Counted from the first letter of the stretch, positions 9,207-18,599 are shown. The stretch is DNA of 64,000 nucleotides from Saccharothrix coeruleofusca (GCF_014648515.1 NZ_BMRG01000010.1:134309-198308); one strand, 5' to 3'. Notes: generated by a model from the sequence alone, not told the origin. A program made the numbers and translations.

Positions 9207-12200
9207 GTGAAGATCTACCAACCGATGTTGTTCGTCGGACTCGGCGGGACTGGGTGCAGGGTCGGCGCGGAGTTCGAGAAGCGGCTGCGCGAGGAGCTGT
9301 GCGGCCCCGACGGCACGCGGCTGCTCGACGTGGTGCACACCCCCGGCTTCCTGCCCTACCAGCTGCCGTCGTGCCTGCAGTTCGTCTACGCCGACCTCAG
9401 CGCCAACGAGCTGCACCGGGTGCGCCGCGAGGTGGTGCCCGGCCGCGAGCACGACCAGGCCGCGCAGAAGACCATGCACCTCATCGCGGACCTCGTGCCC
9501 GCCAGGATGACCAACTCCGCCGACGTGGCGCAGAGCCTGCGCATCCACACCGACGAGGAGGCCATCCGCTGGCTGCCGTCGCGGGAGAGCGACCCGATGA
9601 TCGGCCCGCTCGTGCGCGGCGCGGGGCAGCTGCCCACGGTGGGCCGCAGCGTGCTGTTCGAGACGATCCGCCGCAACCCCGACACCGCGCTGCTGGGCAT
9701 CAGCAAGGCGCTGGCCGACATCAACGAGTCGGCGGGCGAGCTGTACCAGGTCAGCGGGCAGCGCACGCACCGCGTGGACTCGGTGATCGTGTTCGTGGTG
9801 TTCTCCGTCGCGGGCGGCACGGGCAGCGGCCTCTACTACGACTACCTGCACCTGATCGGCGACATGATCGCCAAGAGCCAGAGCCAGGCGGAGGTCTACC
9901 CGCTGGTGCTGATGCCGTCGGCGTTCGACGACGGCCAGGGCGGCGGGCGGCCCGCCCAGCTCAACGCGGGCGCGGCCCTGGTGGACCTGTTCCGGTTGGT
10001 GGACGACCAGAACGCGCAGGCCGCGCCCGACCAGCTCGACGCGACGGGCACCTACGGCGCGATCTCCGTGCGCTACCCGCACGTGAAGCTGGGCCAGGTG
10101 CAGCTGGCGGCCAACACCGTGCAGACCGCGTTCCTGTTCGGCCGCCCCGTCGGCGGGGTGCGCCGCGACGACCTCCAGCGCTCGATGGTGTCGCTGATGA
10201 CCTCGCTGGTCGGCGCGGGACCGACCGAGCAGGGCGACGACGAGGACGGCGCGCAGCGGCCGTACATGTCCTTCGCGGACGGGTTCATCAACAGCAAGGT
10301 CGACCGGCACGCCGTGGCGGAGACCGGCGTGGGCAGGCGGGGCGTGACCACCAGCGCCGTCGCCGCCCTCACCACGCCGCTGCTGGAGCTGACCGAGGTG
10401 ATCAGCTCGCACCTGCTGGCGCGGGCGGTGGACGAGCTGCGCGTGCCGCCGGGCGCGGCGGAGAGCAACCGGGAGCACATCCGGCGCTTCATCACCTCCG
10501 CCGGGCTGGACCGGCTGCTGGAGGCCGCCCCGACGCGCGTGCCGCCGCCGGGCAACCCGGTGGGCCTGGGCAAGGTCGTCGAGGCGCTCAACCTGCGGGC
10601 CGAGGCCATGAAGCACAACATCGACCGCGCCCACGAGGCGCTGGCCGCCCCGATCGCGACGCTGGCGCAGGAGTTCAACCCGCGCGCGGCGGCGCTGGAC
10701 CTGCTCCAGGTGGTCGACCTGTTCCGGCTCAACCGCACCGTCTTCGGCAGCCCGGAGCTGACCGACCCGCTCGACCGCGGCGGCTTCGTGTCCCTGCTGG
10801 AGAACTGGCGGCAGCCGCCGCCGACACCGCCGGGGCTGAACCCGGCCACCCCGCCGCTGCCGGTCGACCTGCGCCGTCGCGTCACCCAGCGGTTGCGCAT
10901 CACCGACGAGTCGGTCCGGCACGTGCTGGCGCTGCAGGAGCAGTGGTACGCCTGGCAGACGCGCCGCCAGTGGAACAGCGCGTGGAACGACAGCAGGCGG
11001 CTGTGGACGCGGCCGTGGGAGGGCTTCCGCAAGGAGTTCGCCCTCGTGCTCGACCAGTTGGAGGAGCACGCCCGCAACGACCCGCAGCAGTTCGACCTGC
11101 GCTCCCGCGACCTGTACAAGCCGCGCGTGGGCGTGACCTACCTGCTGCCGCCGGAGGACCGCGGCCTGGAGGGGTTCTACCAGTCCGTGCTGGCCCGGCT
11201 GAAGCAGGACTACGCGCAGCACCTGCCGGAGAACCCGCACGAGGGACACCTGCTGAACCTGATCATGGGCTCCGACGGGTGGGTGGCGGCCTACGAGAAG
11301 GGCATGTCCGACCCGGCGGCGGCCGTGGCCGAGGTGCGCAGGCGGGTCAAGCGGGCGGTCTCCGACCGCATCCGGCCCGGCGACCGGGAGCGGCCCGCGC
11401 TGGTGCCGCGCATGGAGGACCTGGTGGCCAACGCCGTGCAGCGGCGCGACAACACCGTCTCCGAGGCCGACCTGAACCGGTTCCGGCAGAAGCTCGCCGA
11501 GCTGGTGCCCGGCGGGTTCGCCCCCGACGGCCACGGCCCGCTCAAGGCGCTGGTCACCTACCCCGCCTCGCAGGAGAGCACCGAGGTGGAGCGGTTCCTG
11601 CGCCGCGAGATCGCGCTGCCGCTGGACATGGTCGGCGAGCCGGAGTACCGGGCGGTGCAGGCCGACACCATGGTCGTCGTGCTCAACCGCAGCTCCATGG
11701 GCATCACCGAGGTGCCCGAGCTGCGGCACGTGATCCGGTTGTGGGCCCAAGCCCGGCGCAACCCCCAGGACCAGGACACCCTGGCGTGGCGGCGGCTCCA
11801 CCCGGACAGCCCCTACCTGCTGATGGGCGAGCGCGACCGGGCGCAGGTGCTGCACCGGCTGCTGTGCGCGGCGTGGGACGGCAAGGTCGTCATCTCCGGC
11901 GATCCGGCCAGCCCCGACCACATCACCGTGGAGCTGGGCAGCCGCGAGGCGGTGTCGATGAAGCTGGCGCTGTCCCCGCTGGGCGCGCTGTCGTCGTGGG
12001 CCACCGTCCTGCAGTCCTACGAGCAGTGGGTCCTGGCCGACGACAACCTCAGCAGGCGGGGCCTGGCGGGCAGGCTGATGTCCACCGTCCCCACCGACGC
12101 CGACCGGTCACCGCGCCCGCCCGCCCCCGAGTTCGCCGCGCTGGTGGACATCGCCGACCAGGAGCTGCTGAAGATCAAGGAGGCCGAGCAGCACCGCGTC

Positions 12201-12359
12201 CTGGGACAGGACCCGCAGCTGGCGGTGTTCCGCGAGTTCTGGTCGCAGACCCTGGGCACCGCGCTGGACCTGCGGGTCGGCAACACCACCAAGAGCCTGC
12301 GGGTCCTGCGCGAGCAGGTCGACCTGGCGCGGGGCCTGGGCGGTGGTCTCGCGCCATGA
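9207..12359 (+). CDS. Tubulin-like GTP-binding protein (Tubulin_2 type)
   Basis: A 1050-residue cytosolic protein of the large tubulin/FtsZ-like family. Seen: an N-terminal nucleotide-binding strand and loop FVGLGGTG (9-16) and the tubulin signature AGGTGSG (GGTGSG at 203-208) inside VVFSVAGGTGSGLYYDYL. A long helical C-terminal part follows, with no recognised domain and no membrane segment. Known: such proteins bind GTP through this loop and often polymerise. Inferred: a GTP-regulated scaffold or filament for the neighbouring membrane proteins. GTG9207 has GAGGAC upstream. The stop overlaps the start of the next gene by four bases, implying translational coupling. Confidence 0.87.
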   Translation: MKIYQPMLFVGLGGTGCRVGAEFEKRLREELCGPDGTRLLDVVHTPGFLPYQLPSCLQFVYADLSANELHRVRREVVPGREHDQAAQKTMHLIADLVPARMTNSADVAQSLRIHTDEEAIRWLPSRESDPMIGPLVRGAGQLPTVGRSVLFETIRRNPDTALLGISKALADINESAGELYQVSGQRTHRVDSVIVFVVFSVAGGTGSGLYYDYLHLIGDMIAKSQSQAEVYPLVLMPSAFDDGQGGGRPAQLNAGAALVDLFRLVDDQNAQAAPDQLDATGTYGAISVRYPHVKLGQVQLAANTVQTAFLFGRPVGGVRRDDLQRSMVSLMTSLVGAGPTEQGDDEDGAQRPYMSFADGFINSKVDRHAVAETGVGRRGVTTSAVAALTTPLLELTEVISSHLLARAVDELRVPPGAAESNREHIRRFITSAGLDRLLEAAPTRVPPPGNPVGLGKVVEALNLRAEAMKHNIDRAHEALAAPIATLAQEFNPRAAALDLLQVVDLFRLNRTVFGSPELTDPLDRGGFVSLLENWRQPPPTPPGLNPATPPLPVDLRRRVTQRLRITDESVRHVLALQEQWYAWQTRRQWNSAWNDSRRLWTRPWEGFRKEFALVLDQLEEHARNDPQQFDLRSRDLYKPRVGVTYLLPPEDRGLEGFYQSVLARLKQDYAQHLPENPHEGHLLNLIMGSDGWVAAYEKGMSDPAAAVAEVRRRVKRAVSDRIRPGDRERPALVPRMEDLVANAVQRRDNTVSEADLNRFRQKLAELVPGGFAPDGHGPLKALVTYPASQESTEVERFLRREIALPLDMVGEPEYRAVQADTMVVVLNRSSMGITEVPELRHVIRLWAQARRNPQDQDTLAWRRLHPDSPYLLMGERDRAQVLHRLLCAAWDGKVVISGDPASPDHITVELGSREAVSMKLALSPLGALSSWATVLQSYEQWVLADDNLSRRGLAGRLMSTVPTDADRSPRPPAPEFAALVDIADQELLKIKEAEQHRVLGQDPQLAVFREFWSQTLGTALDLRVGNTTKSLRVLREQVDLARGLGGGLAP

Positions 12360-14539
12360 GCACGTCGGAGGTGTTCGTGCTCGACCTGCGCGACGGGGCC
12401 GACCAGCCGCCCCCGAGCCCGTCCGGCGGCGTGGTGGTGCTCGACCGCGCGGACACCCTGGTCGAGCACGCCGAGGTCTACCTGGGCCTGCTGAGCGAGG
12501 AGATGGTCACGGCGGTGGTGTGCGTCGCGGTCGGCGAGCCCGCCAGGGACGACGGGCCGGGCGGTGTGGCGCTCACCGCGCCGTCGGTGCTGCGCAACGC
12601 CGCCGTGCTGTGGGTCGGCGACGAGCGCGGTGTGGACTGGGCGCCCGGCGACGCCGCGCCCCGCCCGCCCGAGCGGCCGGGGGCCGCGCTGGAGGACCTG
12701 GTCGCGGCGCTGCGCGTGCCCGAGCTGTTCGACCGCGTGGTGGAGCTGGCGGAGGGGCGGTCGGTGAGCCCCGGCGTCCGGCTGGTGTCGTGCGCGGTGG
12801 ACCCGGCGGAGGAGGCCGCCGCCCGCGCCGCGGCGGTGCGGTCGCTGTGCGCGGACGACCAGCCGGTCGGCGAGGACTTCGGCGCGGCGCTGGTCGAGGC
12901 GCACGTGCCGTCGACGCGGGACGGGGCGGTGCTCGCGGGCCGGGTGCACGCCGTGCAGCTCGACGTGGTGCGGCGGCTCAACCACGTGACCGAGCTGGCG
13001 CGGGCGCTGGGCACGCCCGCGGCGCTGTTCGGCACGCGCAGGCCGACCGAGGAGATCGGCAAGCACGTGCTGTGGGCCGGCCAGGCGGTGGAGAACTACC
13101 GGCAGGTGGTGGTCGAGCTGCTCGACCGGGTGGACGGGCACGTCCAGATCGGCAGGCCGCCGGTGGAGGACGTGCTGGCGATGGGCGTGTCGCCGCCGGT
13201 GGAGGCGGCGGGCGACCAGGTGGCCGCGGACCTGCGCCGCGCGGTGGACGCCCAGCTCGACGCCGGGGCGGCGCTGCCCGCGCTGGCCCACGAGCTGCGC
13301 CTGCTCTCGGCGCGCACCGGGCCGCAGGGCTGCACGGCCGCGCTGGAGGCGGCGCGCCTGCGCGGCCCGCTGTCGCTGGAGATGCCCGAGTTCCCCCGGT
13401 GGCCGCTGTCGCTGTGGACCCTGCCGCTGGTGCTGTCGTGCTGCGCGGTGGTCGCCTACCTGCTCGGGCCGGGGTGGGCGGGCTGGGTGGGCGGCGCGCT
13501 GCTGGCCGCCTGCTGGTCCGGCGCCGGATGGCTGGTGCTGGCGCGGCGACCGCGTGCGGAGGGCGAGGCGGGCGCTGTCGCCGCCGCGCCCGTGGCGCTG
13601 GCCACCTTCGGGGCGGTCGCGGCGGTCGGGGTGGTGGGCGGCGCGCTCGGCGCGCTGGCCCAGCCGTCCCCGTTCACCTCCGGCTGGCAGGTGCAGGCGG
13701 GGGTGTGGTCGGCGGCGCTGCTCAGCGCCGCGGTGGTCGTGCTGGGCTGGCGCTCGGCGGTGCACCAGTGGCGGGCGCGGCTGCGCCTGGCGGCGATGCA
13801 CGACGCCGTGGTCGAGCTGACCGGGCTCGCGGAGGACGCGGTCGCGGGCCAGTGGCGTCCGCTGCGCCGCCGCCGGGCCATCGCGGCGGCCGCCGACGAG
13901 GTCGCCGCGGGCCTGGAGGAGGTCGCCACCGCGCTGCGCGGAGCCCAGGAGCACTTCTGCGCCGTTCCACGTGGGACCACTGTGGACGGTCATGACCGGA
14001 TGATGCGGCCGGTGCCCGCGGAGCTGTACGCGGTGGTGCGCGGCGACGTGGTCGAGGTGTGCCGCTGCGCCCTGGAACCCGCGTGGCCCGCGGCCACCTC
14101 CGCGCTGCGCACCGCGCCGGGCGTGTACGAGCAGCGCTTGAACCGGCTGATCGACGAGTACACCGGGGACATCCGGCGGCACGGCCTGTTCGCCGCCGCC
14201 CGCGCGGACCGCGACGAGGCGGCGCGCGACGCGCTCATGGCGCGGGTGTGGGCGGAGACCCCCGCCGCGGCGCAAGCCCTGCGCGTCGGGGCGGGCGGCG
14301 AGATGACGCAGCTGTGCCGCAGCGGTCAGCTGCGCTACCTGAGCACCTCCGCCGAACCCGGCCTGCTGCGGTTCGCACCCGCGCGGCTGCGCCGGGTGGT
14401 CCGGGACGGCGGCGCGCACCAGGGCTTCGCCGCCGACCTCGCCGTCACGTGGGGCGCGGGCGGCGAGCTGATCGGCGCGCTGCGGCTGCTCCCGCTGCGC
14501 GTGGAGTCCGTGCGGCACGACGCGGGTGGAGGGGAGTAG
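12356..14539 (+). CDS. Four-TM protein of the tubulin/GTPase operon
   Basis: A 727-residue protein I do not recognise by family. The N-terminal 340 residues are soluble, with alpha/beta character (VFVLDLRD, VVVLDRADTL, VTAVVCVAVG). Four hydrophobic helices follow at about 350-372, 376-398, 410-435 and 450-470. The C-terminal 250 residues contain a helical segment (LEEVATALRGAQEHF) and a mixed domain. The layout suggests a membrane hub with soluble domains on both ends. ATG12356 overlaps the tubulin stop (ATGA), and the next gene starts on the base after its TAG, so it is translated in step with both. Function is inferred only from context. Confidence 0.82.
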   Translation: MSTSEVFVLDLRDGADQPPPSPSGGVVVLDRADTLVEHAEVYLGLLSEEMVTAVVCVAVGEPARDDGPGGVALTAPSVLRNAAVLWVGDERGVDWAPGDAAPRPPERPGAALEDLVAALRVPELFDRVVELAEGRSVSPGVRLVSCAVDPAEEAAARAAAVRSLCADDQPVGEDFGAALVEAHVPSTRDGAVLAGRVHAVQLDVVRRLNHVTELARALGTPAALFGTRRPTEEIGKHVLWAGQAVENYRQVVVELLDRVDGHVQIGRPPVEDVLAMGVSPPVEAAGDQVAADLRRAVDAQLDAGAALPALAHELRLLSARTGPQGCTAALEAARLRGPLSLEMPEFPRWPLSLWTLPLVLSCCAVVAYLLGPGWAGWVGGALLAACWSGAGWLVLARRPRAEGEAGAVAAAPVALATFGAVAAVGVVGGALGALAQPSPFTSGWQVQAGVWSAALLSAAVVVLGWRSAVHQWRARLRLAAMHDAVVELTGLAEDAVAGQWRPLRRRRAIAAAADEVAAGLEEVATALRGAQEHFCAVPRGTTVDGHDRMMRPVPAELYAVVRGDVVEVCRCALEPAWPAATSALRTAPGVYEQRLNRLIDEYTGDIRRHGLFAAARADRDEAARDALMARVWAETPAAAQALRVGAGGEMTQLCRSGQLRYLSTSAEPGLLRFAPARLRRVVRDGGAHQGFAADLAVTWGAGGELIGALRLLPLRVESVRHDAGGGE

Positions 14540-15520
14540 ATGGGAGCGGTCAGGGAGCCCGAGCGCTGCCGGGACGTGTTCGGCGTGCTGCGGGAGGTCG
14601 TGGTCGAGGACGTGGGGGAGTTCGTCACCCCCGGCTCGGTGCTGGAGCAGCGGCTGGTCCACGTCGACGGCGCGCTGTTCGTCCGCAAGTACGTCTCCCG
14701 CGCGGCGGGCGCGCGCGATCCGCGGCGCTACGACCTGCTCGACCGGGAGGTCCGCGCGGGCACGCGCCTGGGCCAGGTCTTCAAGCGGCTCTACCCGCGC
14801 GAGCTGGCCCGCCTGGCGGCCTACAACCTCGACGTGGAGGAGCCGTTCGCGCTGCTGCACGCCTACCACGGCGAACCCGCGATCGGCCCGGCGTCGCGCT
14901 TCGCGGAGGACGAGCGGCGGCGGTTCGAGCAGGAGCTGTTCCGCGCACTGGTGCTGACCGCCGCGGCCGGTGTCGTGCACGGCGCGGTCGGGATGGAGGC
15001 GGTGCGCTGGCAGGAGGGCAGGCTGCAGCTGGTGGACTTCGAGCACGCGCTGCGCGTCGGCGACCCCCGGTGGGACGCCTCGTCCCCCGACGGCGCGGGC
15101 CGCACCGGCGCCCGCGCCGATCCCCGCGACGACGTGTGGGACGCCGCGCGCCTGCTGCGCCGGGTGAGCCTGGGTCCGCACGCCGACGGCCCGGTCCTCG
15201 ACCGCGCCCGCGACCCCGAGCGGCTGCGGGTGCTGCTGGACCCGGTGTTCGACAACCCGGTGGAGCTGCGACCGCGGGCGGCGGAGGTGCTGGCCGCGCT
15301 GCGGGGCGACCCGAGCCTGCCGCCCACCACCGACCCGGAAGCCGGACTCGGTCCGGGGCGCGCCCTGTTCGACCAGGTCAGCGCCGCCAAGGGCGGCCCG
15401 CCCTCACCGCCGCCCGCGCGGCCGCCCCGGCGTGGCAGGCGAGGGCTGCGGCTGTTCTCCCTGCTCGCCGTCGCGGTCCTCACCGCGACGGCCCCGTTCG
15501 GGAAGGGGGCGCGCCGGTGA
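14540..15520 (+). CDS. Degenerate Ser/Thr kinase-like protein with C-terminal TM
   Basis: A 326-residue protein that reads as a decayed protein-kinase fold. FVRKYV resembles the ATP-lysine strand. The catalytic-loop equivalent is VVHGAVGMEAVRW (HRD Asp replaced), and the metal-binding DFG is DFEHA. The glycine-rich loop is not evident. It is therefore likely a pseudokinase that binds a partner rather than phosphorylating. A short hydrophobic helix near 302-320 after a Pro/Arg-rich linker would anchor it in the membrane, kinase domain in the cytoplasm. It begins immediately after the previous stop, and its TGA overlaps the GTG of the GTPase gene. A non-kinase reading is possible. Confidence 0.72.
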   Translation: MGAVREPERCRDVFGVLREVVVEDVGEFVTPGSVLEQRLVHVDGALFVRKYVSRAAGARDPRRYDLLDREVRAGTRLGQVFKRLYPRELARLAAYNLDVEEPFALLHAYHGEPAIGPASRFAEDERRRFEQELFRALVLTAAAGVVHGAVGMEAVRWQEGRLQLVDFEHALRVGDPRWDASSPDGAGRTGARADPRDDVWDAARLLRRVSLGPHADGPVLDRARDPERLRVLLDPVFDNPVELRPRAAEVLAALRGDPSLPPTTDPEAGLGPGRALFDQVSAAKGGPPSPPPARPPRRGRRGLRLFSLLAVAVLTATAPFGKGARR

Positions 15521-16614
15521 CCGCCTCCGGGTGGACCCCGCCGCCGAGGCGGGTGCGCTGCCCCGTGTGCGCCGACGAGTACGACTGGCCCGACGACGGG
15601 CGGATCTGGCTCTACGACGAGGAGAACCGCCGCTACCAGGACGAGGACACGCGGGCGCTGCCCGAGGTCAAGCGCGCCAGCCTCGCCCGCCGGGGCTACC
15701 GGCAGTGCCCCAACCCGTCCCAGGACGTGGCCGAGCACTACCTGCCCGCCACCTACGCCGAGTACGCCGACCCGCTGGTGATCGGTCTGGTCGGCGCCCC
15801 GTTCTCCGGCAAGACCCACCTGCTGACCGCGATGATCCGCCAGGTCTACCGGGAGGGCCTGGCCGCCTACGGCATCGACGTGTCCGCTCTGGACTTCCGC
15901 AGGCACGAGTACTTCCGCGAGAACTACATCAAGCCCTTCGAGAAGGGCGGGGCGCTGCCGGGCACCGACACCGGCATCATCGAAGCCGCCGACATCCTGC
16001 TGCTGCGCGGTCCGGACGGGCAGCGGCGGCCGGTGACGTTCTTCGACGTGGCGGGCGAGGACCTGGAGAGCACCGAGGCCCGCAACCCCGCCACCAGGTT
16101 CCTGCTCAGCGCGAACGCGGTGGTCTTCGTGCACGCCTGGGAGGACCCGCTGGAAACCGGCGAGTCGGAGCCGGAGAGCGAGAACAAGTCCTTCCAGCTC
16201 GCCGTGGAGAGCCTGCGCGCCCTGCCGGGTGGTGAGCGCGTCCCCGCCGTGATCGCGATGACCAAGTCCGACCGGCTGCGCTACGTGCCGCCGGTGGACC
16301 GCTGGCTGCACCGGGGCGACGAGCGCGTGCTCGACGCCGCCCGCATCCGCGAGGAGAGCCGCGACGTCTACGCCTACCTGCACGGCGTGGGCGCGCGTGC
16401 GTCGCTGAGGCCCTTCCACACCTTCGCCCGCTCGACCCTGCACTTCGTCTCCGCCAGCGGCGGCGACGCGGTGCCCGTCGAGACGGGCGGCGGGAGCGGC
16501 AGGTACTTCCCGCGCGGGTGCCGCCCGACCCGCGTGCTGGAACCGCTGGTGGCGATCCTCGCGATGACCGGGACGATCACCGGTCCCGAAGCGGAGAAGG
16601 TGGGAATGCCGTGA
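15517..16614 (+). CDS. Zn-ribbon P-loop GTPase (TRAFAC / double-GTPase-like)
   Basis: A 365-residue GTPase. The N-terminus holds CPVC (15-18) and a later Cys64 (CPNP), which look like a zinc-binding element. The G domain has Walker A GAPFSGKT (93-100), G3 DVAGED (177-182) and a G4-like TKSD (249-252). No membrane segment. Such GTPases are found in actinobacterial neighbourhoods with GAP1-like, VWA and tubulin-like proteins, so I read it as the regulatory switch of this operon. GTG15517 overlaps the preceding TGA and follows GGAAGGGGG. The stop overlaps the next start. The exact family label (DO-GTPase2-like) is from memory and unverified. Confidence 0.85.
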   Translation: MTASGWTPPPRRVRCPVCADEYDWPDDGRIWLYDEENRRYQDEDTRALPEVKRASLARRGYRQCPNPSQDVAEHYLPATYAEYADPLVIGLVGAPFSGKTHLLTAMIRQVYREGLAAYGIDVSALDFRRHEYFRENYIKPFEKGGALPGTDTGIIEAADILLLRGPDGQRRPVTFFDVAGEDLESTEARNPATRFLLSANAVVFVHAWEDPLETGESEPESENKSFQLAVESLRALPGGERVPAVIAMTKSDRLRYVPPVDRWLHRGDERVLDAARIREESRDVYAYLHGVGARASLRPFHTFARSTLHFVSASGGDAVPVETGGGSGRYFPRGCRPTRVLEPLVAILAMTGTITGPEAEKVGMP

Positions 16615-18584
16615 CCGGTCCCGATGGCGTGGTGCACCAGCTGTTCTTCGGGTGGTCCACCGTGCACCGGCAGCACACGGTGATGTGCCACTCGTTCCAG
16701 GGCGACGAGGACATGCGCCGCTGGGCCGCCCGGCTCAAGAACCACGTCCGGCTCGCGAGCACCGGGGGGAGCGACGCGCCCGCCAGCGCGTTCTCCTACC
16801 TGGTGTTCCCCGACGGGCAGGCGGCCGTGATCCGCCGGGTGGCCCGCGGCAGGTCGCCGGGGCGGGAGAACGCGCACGCGCTGGTCGGACCGGTGGCCGT
16901 GCTCACCCCGCCGGTCGCGCTGGGCCTGTGCCTGTCGACCGAGGCCGGTCAGCCGTGGCAGGACGAGGTGGCGGAGGGCGTCTCGACGTACTCGTTCGAC
17001 CCGCAGTACTTCGCCAGGAGGGCCGATCCGGCGCCGGTGCTGCGCGAGGCCGCATCCGGACTGGGCGGCAGGCTGGTCAACGTGGTCGCGCAGGTGCTGG
17101 AGCAGCCGGACAGGCCGGTGAGCGTGATCGGCTGCCCCGAGCGCGAGCGGCTGGCGATGGTGTGGGCCCTGCGCCGCGCGCTCGACGGGGACCGCCCCGC
17201 GCGGGACCGCAGCGCGGACTGGCGGTGGTCGTTCTCCACCTACGCCGACCGGGCGGACGACAGCGTGGCCAACCTGCCGTGGATCCTCTTCCTGCCGCCG
17301 CGACCGACGCTGGGGGTGTCGCACCGGCTCGTCGTGGACCTCGCCCGACCGGTGCTCGGCAGTCGCACCCCCCACGCGCGCGACCTGGTGGCCGGCGTGT
17401 TCGCCGAGCCATCGCGGACGCCCGCCCAGCAGGACCCTGCCCAACAGGAAGTCGCCCAGCACGACCTCGCCCCGCAAGGCGCCACCCAGCAGGACGCCAC
17501 CCAGCTGGACGCCGTTCAGCAGGATGTCGCGCGGCAGGACGTCGGGCACCCCGAAGAGGCGCAGGCAGCGCATTCCCCCCTCCCGGACTACGGCGGGGCG
17601 TGGGCGACCCGTGATGACCGGCCCGCGAGCGCGGAGACAGCCGCCGAGACGTGGTCGTCGGCTCCCAGCTACCGCAAAGGCCCGCCCAACCCCAAAGCCG
17701 ACCTGGCGAAACCGGTGCTGGCCGCGACTAACACCGCCGACCTGCGCGCCGAGCTGAAGCTGCTGGCGCACGACCACCCGGCGGTGCGCATCCGGGAGAA
17801 CTTCGACAGCCGGGTGGTCGACAAGATCGTGGACTTCGCCGAGCTGTCCGCGCCCAGGGAGCTGGTGGAGCGGTTGCTGGAGACCCTGTACGGACCGCGT
17901 TGCCGGGACCTGCTGGACCCGACCGCCAGGCAGCACGCCCTGAAGCTGATCGACGGCTGCCGGTCCGATCAGGTCGCGACGGCCCTCGCCGCGTACGCGG
18001 GCGAGCAGAACGCGACGGACATCGGGGAAGCGGCCTACAGGCGGTGGTTGCGCGTCGGCAGGCTGCGCGGCCCGGTGTCCCCCGGTTCGCGCCGGGTGCC
18101 GCGCGTCGCGGGCGGGCGGGGCGCGCTGCTCGTGGGCGTCGGGTTGGCGGCGGTGCTCCTGCTGGTCGGTTTCCTGCTGGGGTTGCTCGTCGCGAGCCCG
18201 GCGGAGCAGGCGGGCCCCACCACCGCGGTGCCACCGGTGCCCCAGTCGTCGGTCACCGAGGCGTGGCCCACCACCCCGCCGAGGACCGAGCCGACACCGG
18301 GGCAGCAGCTGTCCGGCACGGTGACCGCCGAGGTCGCGGCGGACCGGCGGCTGTTCGGGTTCGTCCGGTCCGGCGACCGCTACTACCCGCAGCAGGAGTG
18401 CCGCCAGGACAACGCCTTCCGCCAGGAGTGGCGGTGCGAGAAGCGGTCGGGGACCGTCGACGGCGAGTTCGTGGCGGCCGTCGTGCCGGAGGAGGAGGCG
18501 CGCGGACTGCAGGACATCGCCGACACCGGCCAGTCCGTCGCCAAGCGCGAGGGGTGGGACATGAGATCAGTCAGGATCACCTGA
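16611..18584 (+). CDS. GAP1-like GTPase-associated membrane protein
   Basis: A 657-residue protein closing the operon. The N-terminal region (VVHQLFFGWSTVHRQHTVMCHSF onward) resembles the GTPase-associated protein 1 N-terminal domain as I remember it. Residues about 272-312 form a low-complexity linker of degenerate AQQD/TQQD units. A helical region follows (about 345-480), then a transmembrane helix near 504-530 and an exported C-terminal domain of about 120 residues with two Cys. GTG16611 overlaps the GTPase stop by four bases. Adjacent and coupled synthesis argues for a physical complex with the GTPase. The label is moderate; topology and operon membership are clear. Confidence 0.78.
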   Translation: MTGPDGVVHQLFFGWSTVHRQHTVMCHSFQGDEDMRRWAARLKNHVRLASTGGSDAPASAFSYLVFPDGQAAVIRRVARGRSPGRENAHALVGPVAVLTPPVALGLCLSTEAGQPWQDEVAEGVSTYSFDPQYFARRADPAPVLREAASGLGGRLVNVVAQVLEQPDRPVSVIGCPERERLAMVWALRRALDGDRPARDRSADWRWSFSTYADRADDSVANLPWILFLPPRPTLGVSHRLVVDLARPVLGSRTPHARDLVAGVFAEPSRTPAQQDPAQQEVAQHDLAPQGATQQDATQLDAVQQDVARQDVGHPEEAQAAHSPLPDYGGAWATRDDRPASAETAAETWSSAPSYRKGPPNPKADLAKPVLAATNTADLRAELKLLAHDHPAVRIRENFDSRVVDKIVDFAELSAPRELVERLLETLYGPRCRDLLDPTARQHALKLIDGCRSDQVATALAAYAGEQNATDIGEAAYRRWLRVGRLRGPVSPGSRRVPRVAGGRGALLVGVGLAAVLLLVGFLLGLLVASPAEQAGPTTAVPPVPQSSVTEAWPTTPPRTEPTPGQQLSGTVTAEVAADRRLFGFVRSGDRYYPQQECRQDNAFRQEWRCEKRSGTVDGEFVAAVVPEEEARGLQDIADTGQSVAKREGWDMRSVRIT

Positions 18585-18599
18585 TGATTCCCCCTCGCG
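18546..18599 (+). terminator. Nested hairpin at the end of the six-gene operon
   Basis: CGCGAGGGG at 18546-18554 pairs with CCCCTCGCG at 18591-18599. Within the loop, TCAGG and CCTGA (18571-18584) pair around ATCA, overlapping the stop codon. Such a two-part hairpin could terminate the operon and protect its 3' end. Confidence 0.45.

Noticed and set aside
9009-11921. Long open frame of about 970 codons antisense to the tubulin-like gene
   Set aside because: It mirrors the third-position GC bias of the plus-strand gene and encodes His/Gly/Arg-rich low-complexity protein with no domain; the sense strand has a clear GTPase signature.
9254-12355. Upstream extension of the 4-TM gene frame, which stays open through the tubulin-like gene
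   Set aside because: Codons before ATG12356 are the +1 shadow of the tubulin-like gene; the ATGA overlap and domain start place the real start at 12356.
12017-15181. Open frame of about 1050 codons antisense to the operon's middle genes
   Set aside because: Low-complexity Arg/Gln/His-rich shadow; it has no ribosome-binding site and its sense genes have domains and overlapping stops.
17425-17545. Repeat array that might be a CRISPR or satellite
   Set aside because: Units of about 15 bases with no spacers and in frame with the GAP1-like protein: a coding low-complexity linker.
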